Counted from the first letter of the stretch, positions 1 through 9,002 are shown. The stretch: 64,000 nt of DNA from JAHBNG01 sp039028975 (GCA_039028975.1 JBCCHB010000019.1:70709-134708); one strand, 5' to 3'. Notes: a model not told the origin generated them from the letters alone. Made by a program: numbers and translations.

Positions 1-897
1 AGAGGCTGGCACGCCCCACAAGCTCGAGCGCTTTGTGTTGGAGAGGGGCCAACGAATCGGCTCGTGGTCGATGTCGATCATCTGATAGTGGGCATCATAG
101 AACTCCATGCGATGACCATCTGGATCGCGGAAATAGACAAAGAGTGCATTACCAATTCCGTGGCGCGATGGCTGCCGATCGATGATATCTTCCAAGCCCA
201 TGCTGCCGACTACATCACAAATGTGCATGATGGTGCTGGCATCCTTGGCCTGCATGGCAAAGTGGTGTAAGGCCGGGCCTTTGCCGCTGGTAAAGACGAT
301 ATCATGAGGGTTCCCTTTGCGTTGGAGCCAAGTTCCCCATAGCTGAGATCCATCGTCCGAATCCGTGTACTCAGAGAGCCGGAAGCCCAAATTCATGTAA
401 AATTCTGTGCCTTTCAGCACATCGGGGACCGGCATCTGCACATGGTCGATTCCCCGTGGGTGGCCACCGCGATGGTGCTGGAACCGGTCGTGATAGCTTT
501 GCACTTGGTCCATGCGTGCGCAAAGCTCTACGGGCATCCCATTCGGATCCTCAAAGTGAAGAGTTTTGCCCTGAAACGGCATGGTTGCCCAGCGGCATGG
601 TACGCCATGGTCATTGAACCAAGCATAGGCTGTCTCCAGATCCTGCTCCATAAAGACACGTAGACCAATCCGGTCGACTGAGCCAGGCGCGTCGCTCTTA
701 CGCAGTACCACGCTATGGTGAGCGCGCTCGTCGATACCGCGCAGATAGAGAGTATCTTCTGTTCGCTCGGTGAGGATCAGGCCCAGCATCTCCACATAGT
801 GGGCGTAGCTGGCGTCTAAATCGCTGACAGTGAGAACGACGTGGCTAGCACGGGTGATATTGAAAGGCGGGAAATGGTTGGTGATGGGTAGCGTCAT
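1..897 (-). CDS. hpaD: extradiol ring-cleavage dioxygenase, homoprotocatechuate 2,3-dioxygenase-like (3' end cut by window)
   Basis: Likely a type I extradiol dioxygenase that opens a catechol ring (3,4-dihydroxyphenylacetate or similar) next to its hydroxyls using Fe(II) or Mn(II). It reads open for 299 codons from ATG at 895-897 to the window edge with no stop, so the C-terminus is missing. Two vicinal-oxygen-chelate repeats are visible. The expected metal ligands are His152 (GIDHVQM), His211 (ALHHFAM) and Glu265 (RMEFY), with spacing like that of the homoprotocatechuate enzymes. The block RHGIGNALFVYFRDPDGHR is typical of the family. It is the last visible gene of a minus-strand operon, 8 bp after the FAH-type gene. 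Family assignment is strong; the exact substrate is inferred from the neighbours. Confidence 0.85.
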   Translation of the reverse strand, partial: MTLPITNHFPPFNITRASHVVLTVSDLDASYAHYVEMLGLILTERTEDTLYLRGIDERAHHSVVLRKSDAPGSVDRIGLRVFMEQDLETAYAWFNDHGVPCRWATMPFQGKTLHFEDPNGMPVELCARMDQVQSYHDRFQHHRGGHPRGIDHVQMPVPDVLKGTEFYMNLGFRLSEYTDSDDGSQLWGTWLQRKGNPHDIVFTSGKGPALHHFAMQAKDASTIMHICDVVGSMGLEDIIDRQPSRHGIGNALFVYFRDPDGHRMEFYDAHYQMIDIDHEPIRWPLSNTKRSSLWGVPAS

Positions 898-905
898 TTG
901 GACTC

Positions 906-1892
906 TCAGCTCTCCCTCTTTTTTACGGGGCTAACCAGCGTGCCTAGCCCTGTGATTGACATGGTAACCGTACGTGGAAATTGGTTGAGGTTGGCCAAAT
1001 GGAGGCTGCGCTTTGAATCAGGTGAAGACTTGAACGCTGTCCCCATGGAGACAATATCGCCCGGCTCTAGCGTGTGAAAGCGAGATAGAAAGGCCAAGGC
1101 CTCATGGACAGGATAGTTGTAGTAGGCCGTACTATCTTGTGCAATGGTTTCTCCACCCCAACTGCAGTGGACGTCCAGATTGTTGGGGTCGGGTACGTCA
1201 TCCTTTGTCACCAAATATGGACCAATGGGGCCAAAGGTATCTACGCTTTTGTAGCGCCCTGGGTAGGAGAGATGTTGCTCACGGCGTTCTAGCACGGTAG
1301 GATCATCTGACGACGCGTACAACGCGTAGTAGTGGACCCGATCCTCGGCTCTCATCCCATTGCCAGTGACGTCATTGAGATTGGTGTAGCCGTAAACATA
1401 CTCATACGCATCTTCCGCAGCAATCTGCCATGCCCGTTTCCCAATGATTACTGCCAGCTCAGGCTCAGGATGAACGCTGCCATAGTAATCATAGAGTACA
1501 ATGGGTTGCTTGTGTCCAATCAAGCTGCTGGCGGCTTTGTTAAAGTAGAGGGGATGGTCAGGGGCGCTGATCTTGCGGGCATTGCTGGTCGCGTTATTCA
1601 TGGCAATGCAGAGAACCTTGCGCGGCTCTCGTACCGGAGGATGCCATAGAATTTCGTCGGTTGCAATGAGATGGTCCTCATCGACATTGCCCAGTGCTTG
1701 TTTTGCGGCCTCCAGCCCAGCGTCTCCCAGTTCGATGAATTGGCGCATCGTCGCAGGCAATCCGGTTGCGGTCAAGTCAAGCAACTGCTCATTGTCAATT
1801 GCGTCATTGTCGACTTTATCATTGTCGACTTTATCATTGACGACAACAGCCAACCGGTCTACCCCTTGGTAGTGAATGTTTGCTAATTTCAT
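906..1892 (-). CDS. hpaG: fumarylacetoacetate hydrolase-family protein, HpaG-like isomerase/decarboxylase
   Basis: A 328-residue FAH-family enzyme. In homoprotocatechuate meta-cleavage such enzymes decarboxylate and isomerise the ring-opened product (5-oxopent-3-ene-1,2,5-tricarboxylate decarboxylase/HHDD isomerase). The metal-site motif HPEPELAVIIGK and the later NDVT aspartate are present, followed by a typical FAH ending (EPGDIVSMGT). An N-terminal domain of about 90 residues precedes the core. It contains a short tandem duplication (NDKVDNDKVDND, near residues 19-30) encoded by a repeated 15-bp unit at about 1803-1832. The gene sits 12 bp after the HpaF-fusion gene and 8 bp before the dioxygenase, so the three are probably co-transcribed. 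Confidence 0.82.
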   Translation of the reverse strand: MKLANIHYQGVDRLAVVVNDKVDNDKVDNDAIDNEQLLDLTATGLPATMRQFIELGDAGLEAAKQALGNVDEDHLIATDEILWHPPVREPRKVLCIAMNNATSNARKISAPDHPLYFNKAASSLIGHKQPIVLYDYYGSVHPEPELAVIIGKRAWQIAAEDAYEYVYGYTNLNDVTGNGMRAEDRVHYYALYASSDDPTVLERREQHLSYPGRYKSVDTFGPIGPYLVTKDDVPDPNNLDVHCSWGGETIAQDSTAYYNYPVHEALAFLSRFHTLEPGDIVSMGTAFKSSPDSKRSLHLANLNQFPRTVTMSITGLGTLVSPVKKRES

Positions 1893-1904
1893 AGGTGGTT
1901 TTGC

Positions 1905-3311
1905 CTATCCGCTCACTGCATTCAAATGAACTTGAAGAAGTTTGTCAACTGTTTCGGTTGATTTCCTGCCCCAGCCGCACTCTGTCGCCACGCCAAAAGA
2001 AGGCAGGGATTGTTGCGCCTTTTGGATGCGGGCCATGTCACCACCTGGCACTTTGGGATGCAAAATACCCAGATAGATTTGGGCCTCTCCCGAAATGGTT
2101 AAATCTTTTAGTGGGCTGAAAAAATCGGCGTCGGCATCTGGCACCGATACAGGCATGTGGGCAAAATCCAATGAATGGGTGAGGTTGGCGGCGATTTGGT
2201 TGCAGAAATCAACCACGACACCCATATCCCGTTGCTTGACCAAGGGAGAATCAACAGGACTTCCATAACAGAAGTGGAACCCCAATTCCACATCATCAGG
2301 TAGTGCATTACCCAGGGCCGCCACAACAGGTGCCATCTTACCTGCATCGTAGCGCCAATCATCGGGATAGTAGCCCTCAATCAAGAGAATTTCCTGACAG
2401 CAATCCCACTGAATGGCCAAATGTTTATGGGGAATCGCTGCACAGATTTCCGTCACTTCTTGCAGGAGCGCGTCTTGCATCAGCTCGATATAGCTTTCAT
2501 GGGCATCCGGATGAAAATAGTGTAGCCCGGTTGCAAAGGGTGTTGGCAGACTCACTTGGAAACGGAGATCCGTAGGAATGATACCGGCTCGCTGCTTCTG
2601 CTGAAAGAGCTTCCAAGATTCAATCGCAGCATGACTGTAGCCGAGTGGTCTAAACTCAATCTCATCCACAGGGAAAGTTGGGTTGAGCACCAGCAAGGCA
2701 TCTTCGCGGCTCACCTTGCCTTCTAGATCACGAATGGTGAAAGTGCGTCCAGCCGGGTTAACCATGATGGCTGGATGCTCTTCCAACATGGCGCGCTGGA
2801 AGGAAATCCAACGACTACGTTCTCCTGTCTCCCCATCGGGTAGCCGAGTAAGATATGGGCCAACTGCACCACAGATTTGCTCAAAGACATCAGAAGCGGT
2901 GGGCAAAGGAACGCTCCCGACCAAGTGAATCTGCTGGGGGCGGGGCCGACTGGGGATGTTATGGTTGGTCAGCGCTAGGCCGACTTCCAATTCGTTCATG
3001 TCCGTAGATAGGTTAATGTGACCACCTTCCCGATAATGCCCAAAGGTCGCTTCCAGCAGGACCATGGCCCGTTGCGCAATCTCCTCCCTCACGGCACGAG
3101 AACGCCCTTCTCGCAGCACAATATTGAGATGGACGAACTTGTACTCTGGGTTGCCATCGGCGATGTAGTAGTCACTTACCTGGACGGCGCGACTTTTGAG
3201 ACCCTTCAGATTGAATGCACCTGTCTCAACCAGGGACTCATGAAGTTGCCTAAAAAATGACTTTGAATCAAATTCGACGTTATCACTGTATTCCAAAATC
3301 AAATTAGGCAT
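1905..3311 (-). CDS. HpaF-like 5-carboxymethyl-2-hydroxymuconate isomerase fused to a MetE-like (UROD/MetE fold) domain
   Basis: A two-domain protein of 468 residues. Residues 1-118 match 5-carboxymethyl-2-hydroxymuconate delta-isomerase of the tautomerase superfamily, in which the proline after the initiator Met is the catalytic base. I therefore start at ATG 3309-3311 (MPNLILEYSDN) rather than an ATG 21 bp upstream. Residues about 127-468 resemble the zinc-containing half of cobalamin-independent methionine synthase: FHFCYG offers a His-x-Cys pair and TECGWGR another Cys, as in MetE zinc sites. The N-terminal domain fits the flanking HpaG and HpaD genes. The role of the MetE-like part is unknown; methyl or thiol transfer, or substrate demethylation, are possible. 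The gene overlaps the upstream gene by 8 bp (ATGCCTAA), implying translational coupling. Confidence 0.8.
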   Translation of the reverse strand: MPNLILEYSDNVEFDSKSFFRQLHESLVETGAFNLKGLKSRAVQVSDYYIADGNPEYKFVHLNIVLREGRSRAVREEIAQRAMVLLEATFGHYREGGHINLSTDMNELEVGLALTNHNIPSRPRPQQIHLVGSVPLPTASDVFEQICGAVGPYLTRLPDGETGERSRWISFQRAMLEEHPAIMVNPAGRTFTIRDLEGKVSREDALLVLNPTFPVDEIEFRPLGYSHAAIESWKLFQQKQRAGIIPTDLRFQVSLPTPFATGLHYFHPDAHESYIELMQDALLQEVTEICAAIPHKHLAIQWDCCQEILLIEGYYPDDWRYDAGKMAPVVAALGNALPDDVELGFHFCYGSPVDSPLVKQRDMGVVVDFCNQIAANLTHSLDFAHMPVSVPDADADFFSPLKDLTISGEAQIYLGILHPKVPGGDMARIQKAQQSLPSFGVATECGWGRKSTETVDKLLQVHLNAVSG

Positions 3312-4548
3312 GGTCAATCCTTTCTGTTTCACCGATGTTTATTTCACCAATGTGCTTCGCCAAAAAGGCCTCTGTTAACCTTGGCACCTCTGGATCAGTA
3401 AAGCCGCCATGCCCGGCCCCTTCCACCGTATAAAAAGTCACATCGGCCTCGATCTTCTCCAATGCCTCAACCAGCAATACGCTCTGCCCATGGGGAACCA
3501 AGGGATCTTGATCCCCGTGGACTACCAAGAAGGGCGGCACATCCTCAGTAATGAAAGTGATGGGGTTGGCCCTGGCTGCTTTCGCCGGATTCTCTTGGAT
3601 GGGGCCGCCTACTAACTCCGACTCGGGCGAATCGGCGTCGTCATGAATCATCCCATCAGGGAGACGTTGGGTATCCATCTCAAGAAAGTCAGTGGGGCCG
3701 AAATAATCGACCACACACTGGACACGACTGGAAATATGGAGATGTTCGCCTACCTCAAATTCAGTCACATGCCCCGCCGTCCCTAGCATGGCAGCCAAAT
3801 GGCCACCTGCGGAGGGTCCCCAAGCGGCAAAGCACGTTGGATCGAGCTTATATTGTTCGGCATGGGCGCGCAACCAGCGCACGGCCGCCTTGCAATCTTC
3901 AATTTGGGCTGGGAAGGTAGCATGCTGGCTTAGGCGGTAATTGAGCGAAGCCAATGCATAGCCCTGGGCTACGTACTCAAAGTGTAGCGGGCGATCTGGA
4001 TGCCCTTCTTTGCTACCCATGCGAAAGGCACCACCGTGAATCCAGATGATTAAAGGGTGGTTCTCACCTTGATCAGGAAGATATAGATCGAGCTTTTGCC
4101 GTTCATGGCCATTGGGTACATAGGTCAAATCGCGATGAGCAGTTACACCTGATGGAGGCTGAGGAGGGATGGGGTCAGAGTCTTGATGGGGCGGGTCGAC
4201 CAGCTCAGCGCGTAACTTCTTCGGCGCGATTAATTTCCATGCCGTACGTATATGGTGGGTCAGCTCCTCAGTATCGATCTCCGCCAACTCAATGCCAACC
4301 CAACCGCGGTGACCTACGTAAGGTGGCCTATAGAACTTGTGGGGAGATGCACCAATCAACCCCTCTTGGGCACCTTCGGGAACGGGTATCCAAACGGCGA
4401 TGTGCCCGTCATTATGATGATTGTTGGCAAACATGGTAAAGACCTTTTTGCCAATAAAGAAGGTTGGTTCGCCATGAGAGAGTCGTTCTGATGTACCTGG
4501 CAGGGCCAGACAGATCGCTCGTACCCTTTCTAGAAATTGTTCGTTCAT
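3304..4548 (-). CDS. MmcQ/YjbR-like domain fused to an alpha/beta-hydrolase esterase
   Basis: A 414-residue fusion. Residues 1-118 look like an MmcQ/YjbR (DUF419) domain: leucine-rich N-terminus, SHGEPTFFIGKKVF, and a C-terminal segment of the type AWKLIAPKKL. Residues about 135-405 are an alpha/beta hydrolase of the BD-FAE/Est type, with oxyanion motif HGGAF (171-175), nucleophile Ser246 in GPSAG, an acid in GDQDPLVP and a histidine in GAGHGGF. It is the first gene of the aromatic-degradation operon and overlaps the next by 8 bp, so the esterase may feed an ester-linked aromatic into the pathway. That last point is inference. A proline-rich linker (residues 125-135) joins the domains. Confidence 0.78.
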   Translation of the reverse strand: MNEQFLERVRAICLALPGTSERLSHGEPTFFIGKKVFTMFANNHHNDGHIAVWIPVPEGAQEGLIGASPHKFYRPPYVGHRGWVGIELAEIDTEELTHHIRTAWKLIAPKKLRAELVDPPHQDSDPIPPQPPSGVTAHRDLTYVPNGHERQKLDLYLPDQGENHPLIIWIHGGAFRMGSKEGHPDRPLHFEYVAQGYALASLNYRLSQHATFPAQIEDCKAAVRWLRAHAEQYKLDPTCFAAWGPSAGGHLAAMLGTAGHVTEFEVGEHLHISSRVQCVVDYFGPTDFLEMDTQRLPDGMIHDDADSPESELVGGPIQENPAKAARANPITFITEDVPPFLVVHGDQDPLVPHGQSVLLVEALEKIEADVTFYTVEGAGHGGFTDPEVPRLTEAFLAKHIGEINIGETERIDHA

Positions 4549-4609
4549 TGTTGTGTCTCTGAAGGTTTACAAGTTATATTCAGTTGTTGATATAGGTCTT
4601 ATTGACCTT

Positions 4610-4767
4610 AGAAGCTGTCTGAAAGGGGGAGGAGCGTGTCATTCTGAAAAAGCGGAGCGAATGAAGAATCTCTGTTTTTCGGTCAAATAATCGTGAGATT
4701 CTTCGTGCCGCTTTGCGGCCGTAACCGAGCTGCAGGCTCCTCAGAATGACTTTCCAGACAGCTTCTT
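4610..4767. repeat. short inverted-repeat element, family D (full copy)
   Basis: About 158 bp bounded by near-perfect inverted termini: AGAAGCTGTCTGAAAG at 4610-4625 and CTTTCCAGACAGCTTCT at 4750-4766. Inside are nested complementary blocks (GTGTCATTCTGA against TCAGAATGAC; GAAGAATCTC against GAGATTCTTC), so the whole element can fold back on itself. It carries no ORF. A partial copy lies at 8112-8147. This resembles a non-autonomous MITE-like element. Confidence 0.65.
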
Positions 4768-4820
4768 AAGAAACGGCGGCTCTTTGGGAATTCATGTGGT
4801 TGACATGAGAAGAGCATCGA

Positions 4821-4882
4821 CTTCCTGGAAGAGGTCAAGAATAGCCTCGACGGCGAATCCACTTCTGACCTCTTCCAGGAAG
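4821..4882. repeat. 17-bp perfect inverted repeat
   Basis: CTTCCTGGAAGAGGTCA at 4821-4837 is exactly complementary to 4866-4882 across a 28-base loop. No T-tract follows on either strand, so it is not a standard terminator. It lies in the 4549-5171 gene-free region, beside a minus-strand reading frame (4835-5047) whose N-terminal half looks protein-like (DRTFLAQFENQIL) but which stops inside the repeat. Confidence 0.55.
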
Positions 4883-5171
4883 TCTTGACCACATACGATC
4901 CAGTTGAGTCGAAACGGCTTCTAAGATTTGGTTTTCAAACTGTGCCAGGAATGTCCGATCATCTATCGGCTGTTCATCCAAATTCGTATTCGTTATTCCC
5001 CTAGTATCGTGTTGACTTTGCAAGTGGTTTAGCACTCGGTTTACCAAGTTGAAGGGAACGTATAAAGGGTGAAGCTATAGTTAGGCCAAGGACTTCTACA
5101 ATTTTTGTGGACAGCGGTGAGCGTTATTGATCTCAAGGTGATATAGTGGTGATACCATGCAGGGGTAACCC

Positions 5172-6563
5172 ATGACAATTATCATAGTCCCTTCAGCAAA
5201 ATCGTGGCATCTACAATGGGCATCATTTGCGAAACCTGGGTACAATGTAAAGATGATTGATAGAGACTGGGCCACGAACTCACGCCATTTATTGCGCATT
5301 GCTCTTTTTTTGTGGATAGGCTACTTCCTGTGCCTAGCTTTGCTTGATTGGTGGTTGGTGGAGCGGCATGTGAATGTGCTCCTTTACTATGCCGTTCAAA
5401 TGTTTCATGGGCTCTTACTTCTTGGCTTGACCCTACTACCATGGCGACGATTCAGAGCAGAGGCACGCCTGTTACCGATTGTCCTTGTCCTCATGGCTAT
5501 CCTTCCTTCACTAACAGTCCACGTGATGCTCAACTTTGCCTCTAGTATACCCTTGCGCTCGCCCGAAGGAATGACCCTACGCCTGATACCTATCCTATTG
5601 ATGGGTCTATTGTTGACGGCTTGGCAATATCAGTGGCGTCAAGTTGTGCTCTTTGCGTTGGGTACATTGGCAGTGAACGTCTTGGGGGTTTTCCCTTGGC
5701 CAGCATTGTACCACATCCTGGGGTCATGGTTTGACATGGGGGCCGAGATAGTTGGCCCGCGTACTGGTCCTCCACCTCCAAGACCCATGCCAACCGGTGG
5801 CATCCTGGTTACGCTCTTTCAGCTATTGAGCCTCTTGATCGTTGGCTATATTACGAGCGCGCTCGTCAAACGCCTACGACAACAACAACAGGCGCTTGAA
5901 GACGCAAACGCCCAACTACGAGATCAAGCAAATGCGCAAATTGAGTTAACCATCACTCGCGAGCGCAATCGCGTGGCACGTGAGTTGCACGATACGTTGG
6001 CCCACACGCTCAGCGGACTCACCGTACAGCTAGCCACCGTGCGCGCCTATTGGGATGTAGAACCAGAGATCGCTCAGGGTCAATTAGACGGTGCCCTTTC
6101 GGCAACGCGTGACGGATTGCAAGAGACCCGTCGTGCGCTTAAGTCCCTCCGGGCAACGCCATTGGATGATCTAGGATTATCTCTGGCGATTCGTCAACAG
6201 GCAGAGACAGCAGCAGAACGGGCCAACCTTGCATTGAACCTGTCGATCGTGGAACCCTTGCCTGCCTTCTCCCCTGAAATCAGCCACTGCATTTATCGAG
6301 TTGCCCAAGAGGCCATTACAAATGTTGTCTATCACGCCAACGCCGAGATGTTGTCGGTAAAGCTTGATGTGAATGGGATTGGTACACAGTTAACGGTGGC
6401 TGATGATGGAATGGGCTTTGAGCCGAATGCAGAACACGCCAACCATTGGGGTATTAAGGGATTGCATGAGCGTGCTCAATTGATTAATGGCCATTTGTTG
6501 ATCAGCAGTGAGAGGGAGAGGGGGACGACAGTCCAGCTGACAATACCGGAGAAAAGAGAGTGA
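5172..6563 (+). CDS. NarL-type sensor histidine kinase
   Basis: A 463-residue membrane histidine kinase. About six hydrophobic segments (residues ~38-225) form the sensor, followed by a Gln-rich coiled coil (~235-258). The HisKA_3 dimerisation domain has the phospho-acceptor His273 in RELHDTLAH. The ATPase domain has an N-box (AQEAITNVVYHA), G1 (DDGMGF) and G2 (WGIKGLHERA). The start at 5172 follows AGGGG at a good distance; an internal ATG at 5253 would give a more usual N-terminus and is a real alternative. It overlaps the response regulator by 4 bp (GTGA). The stimulus is unknown. Confidence 0.88.
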   Translation: MTIIIVPSAKSWHLQWASFAKPGYNVKMIDRDWATNSRHLLRIALFLWIGYFLCLALLDWWLVERHVNVLLYYAVQMFHGLLLLGLTLLPWRRFRAEARLLPIVLVLMAILPSLTVHVMLNFASSIPLRSPEGMTLRLIPILLMGLLLTAWQYQWRQVVLFALGTLAVNVLGVFPWPALYHILGSWFDMGAEIVGPRTGPPPPRPMPTGGILVTLFQLLSLLIVGYITSALVKRLRQQQQALEDANAQLRDQANAQIELTITRERNRVARELHDTLAHTLSGLTVQLATVRAYWDVEPEIAQGQLDGALSATRDGLQETRRALKSLRATPLDDLGLSLAIRQQAETAAERANLALNLSIVEPLPAFSPEISHCIYRVAQEAITNVVYHANAEMLSVKLDVNGIGTQLTVADDGMGFEPNAEHANHWGIKGLHERAQLINGHLLISSERERGTTVQLTIPEKRE

Positions 6564-7195
6564 GAATTATTATTTGTGACGATCAGGCCATCGTACGCGA
6601 TGGGCTTGCCATGCTGCTAAAGCTGGATCGAGAGATTGAGGTTGTAGGGACGGCCCAAGATGGCTTAGAGGCTGTAGAACTGGTTGAAAAAGAGGCCCCA
6701 GATTTGGTGTTGATGGATCTGAAGATGCCAGGGATGAACGGCATCGAAGCCACCCGCTATATCCGCATTCATTTCCCAAAGACCAATATACTCATCCTGA
6801 CAACTTATGATGATGACGAATGGATCTTCGACGCCATTCGTGCCGGGGCTTCTGGCTATCTCTTGAAGGATACGCCTCACGCGGAAGTTGTAGCTGCAGT
6901 CAAAGGGACGGTCGCAGGGGGGGCGTATACCGATCCGGCTGTGACCAAAAAGCTGTTGCATGCAGTGGCTAGCCAACAATCCTACTCCTCTACGACAATT
7001 ACCGATGAACTAACCGCACGAGAAATTGACGTGTTGGGTGCGCTCTCACGCGGACTCAACAACGCTGCCATCGCTGAGATATTGCACCTTTCCGAAGGGA
7101 CAGTACGCAATCACATTAGCGCCATCCTGGCCAAGCTAAATGTGGCAGACCGTACCCAGGCTGCTGTGATTGCCGTTAAGCATGGCCTTAGTTAA
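6560..7195 (+). CDS. NarL/FixJ-family response regulator
   Basis: A 211-residue DNA-binding response regulator. The receiver domain has acidic residues Asp7/Asp8, phospho-acceptor Asp53 in LMDLKMPGMNG, the switch threonine in LTTYDD, and Lys in LLKDTP. The C-terminal LuxR-type helix-turn-helix covers residues ~145-211 (LTAREIDVLGALSRG, then EGTVRNHISAIL). It starts with GTG, overlapping the end of the kinase gene by 4 bp, so the two form a cognate two-component system. Target genes cannot be read from the sequence. Confidence 0.93.
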   Translation: MRIIICDDQAIVRDGLAMLLKLDREIEVVGTAQDGLEAVELVEKEAPDLVLMDLKMPGMNGIEATRYIRIHFPKTNILILTTYDDDEWIFDAIRAGASGYLLKDTPHAEVVAAVKGTVAGGAYTDPAVTKKLLHAVASQQSYSSTTITDELTAREIDVLGALSRGLNNAAIAEILHLSEGTVRNHISAILAKLNVADRTQAAVIAVKHGLS

Positions 7196-7252
7196 GGCAT
7201 CACATCTGTTAACCAAGCGACTACTGACCAGCACATAGGAGCGGAGCAAAAG

Positions 7253-8113
7253 TTGCCGAAACTTGCCATTGTTGGTGATATCCACCTCCAATTCAACCAA
7301 GCCGATATCGACTATTTTAATCACTCCGAGTATGACCTGATTCTCTTGACGGGTGATCTAGGCGAATTTAACCCTGCCGAAGGTTTGAAGATTGCTGAGC
7401 AGGTTGCTGAATTAACCAAGCCTGCCCTCTTTATTCCTGGCAACCACGATGTGGCCAACTACTTCAACGTAGCTGCCGAGGTGCTTGATTGGCATTGGCT
7501 AGAGTGGATGAGTGGCTTAGGGCGTCCGCGTAACGTGGCCAAGCTGGAGCAGACGTTGAAGCCTGTCATCTGTGGCGGCTATAGCACCCATCAATTTGAG
7601 CTTGGCGGTATGGCTTTTGATGTCATTGTGGGACGGCCTTTTTCTATGGGGGGAAATCGAGTCAGCTTCCCTGACCTGATTGCCAAATTACATGGCGTTA
7701 TGTCTATGGACGACTCTGTGGCCAGGCTCAAAGCTTGTGTTCAACAAGCTCAATCTAGCGATCTGATCTTTTTGGCTCATGGCGGTCCCACAGGCTGTGG
7801 CGATCAGCCGACTGATCCTTGGGGAAAGGATTTTGGCGAAGGGCAGGGCGATCATGGGGAACCTGATTTGGCTGAAGCAATTGACTATGCCCGGACGTTG
7901 GGCAAACGTGTGATTGCTGTCGTAGCAGGACACATGCACCACCTTACCAAGCAAGGACTACAGCGGCGTTGGTACCTTGTTCAAGACGGGACGTGCTACA
8001 TCAATGGTGCTCGGGTTCCTCGGATTTTCACTCAGAATGGAGCGATTGTGCGCCACCATATTGGGCTACAATTTGATCAGTACACTGTAACCTTTACAGA
8101 AGAGCTAATTTAG
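7253..8113 (+). CDS. calcineurin-like metallophosphoesterase (TIGR04168-like)
   Basis: A 286-residue metallophosphoesterase with the full dimetal motif set: GDIHLQ, TGDLGEF, PGNHD, AHGGPTG and GHMHH. Overall sequence layout resembles the TIGR04168 group known from cyanobacteria and plastids, which is a recollection rather than a search result. The start is TTG at 7253 behind GGAGCGGAG, 57 bp after the response regulator, so it may be co-transcribed with the two-component system. The substrate is unknown. Confidence 0.83.
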   Translation: MPKLAIVGDIHLQFNQADIDYFNHSEYDLILLTGDLGEFNPAEGLKIAEQVAELTKPALFIPGNHDVANYFNVAAEVLDWHWLEWMSGLGRPRNVAKLEQTLKPVICGGYSTHQFELGGMAFDVIVGRPFSMGGNRVSFPDLIAKLHGVMSMDDSVARLKACVQQAQSSDLIFLAHGGPTGCGDQPTDPWGKDFGEGQGDHGEPDLAEAIDYARTLGKRVIAVVAGHMHHLTKQGLQRRWYLVQDGTCYINGARVPRIFTQNGAIVRHHIGLQFDQYTVTFTEELI

Positions 8114-8147
8114 AAGCTGTTTGAAAAGGGTACGAGCGTGTCATTCT
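8112..8147. repeat. partial copy of short inverted-repeat element, family D
   Basis: AGAAGCTGTTTGAAAAGGG followed by GAGCGTGTCATTCT repeats the left end of the element at 4610-4767 with a few substitutions. The right half is absent. It sits directly after the phosphoesterase stop codon. Confidence 0.6.
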
Positions 8148-8276
8148 AGTATAGGTAAAGTACAAAAATCGACCCGAAACGTGGCCAAATTTTGGCTGAA
8201 TGTCAATGGCTGATTAGCTGAGCGCTTTTTTCTAGAGACTCTATCATTGCTGTTACGGTCTACAGGAAAAGAGCGA

Positions 8277-9002
8277 TCAGAGATTTTGACTTACTACAAA
8301 ATAGATGGAGACCGTGGCCAAACCATTTTGCATGATATGGAGAATAATGCTGGGTATGATGGAGTTGCTCTGCTCACGTACCCAAGCAAGCATCAGACCA
8401 ACCACAAATAGTACCGGCATCAATACGGGAATAAAATGAACCACAGAAAAGAGCGCTGCATTGAGGACAATCGCCGGCCACACAGAAAGCCTCTTTCTTA
8501 GGAGGGGATAGAGCATGCCCCGGAAGAGAAGTTCCTCGGCGATGGGGGCAATAATGGCAATGGCTACTAGCAGAACGAGAAGATCCGAAGGTGTAAGCAA
8601 TCCCCCCCCGGTGATCATCTCAATTTGAGGATTTTCAAATTCGCCCCCCATAAGTGGCGTAATCACCAAAAGATTGATCGCGCTAACCGCCATCAATTGA
8701 ATGACGAGTAGAAAAGGAAGCCGCCAAAGCCATTGACGCTCAAAGCTATTGACGCCGAGGGCCTCCCACGAGAGTGTATACCGCTGAACAGTACGCTGGT
8801 AGACTGCCCAGATACCGACCAGGTAGAGAATCGATGAGAACAGGGCAAAGAACCAGATCGGTGGATTCGATTCCAACTGATCTGGGTTGGCCAAATAGCC
8901 AGTTACAGCAAGCAGCGCCATACCAACCGCCGCTGCGAAGATAAACCCAAGAACCATCCACAGCACCACCATTACAAAATCACGCCACGTCCACGGAATC
9001 AT
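8277..9002 (-). CDS. CPBP-family intramembrane metalloprotease (CAAX protease-like)
   Basis: A 241-residue polytopic membrane protein with about six or seven hydrophobic segments. The ABI/CPBP motifs are present: EELLFRG (EExxxR), then FSVVHF and a final HIMQNG histidine. Members cleave membrane-embedded substrates or serve in bacteriocin self-immunity; nothing nearby points to either. It is divergent from the metal-ATPase gene, and three tandem 21-23 bp repeats lie just upstream of its start. Confidence 0.88.
   Translation of the reverse strand: MIPWTWRDFVMVVLWMVLGFIFAAAVGMALLAVTGYLANPDQLESNPPIWFFALFSSILYLVGIWAVYQRTVQRYTLSWEALGVNSFERQWLWRLPFLLVIQLMAVSAINLLVITPLMGGEFENPQIEMITGGGLLTPSDLLVLLVAIAIIAPIAEELLFRGMLYPLLRKRLSVWPAIVLNAALFSVVHFIPVLMPVLFVVGLMLAWVREQSNSIIPSIILHIMQNGLATVSIYFVVSQNL

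Larger units (their letters stand above)
4549..5171. other. gene-free interval, 623 bp
   Basis: Separates the divergent aromatic operon and the histidine kinase gene. It holds the family D element and the 17-bp inverted repeat. A minus-strand frame at 4835-5047 may be the remnant of a small gene, but I cannot name it with confidence. No RNA gene is visible. Confidence 0.5.

Noticed and set aside
4835..5047. Minus-strand ORF of 70 codons
   Set aside because: The first half looks protein-like but the frame ends inside a perfect inverted repeat; I could not assign a family, so it is only mentioned as a possible remnant.
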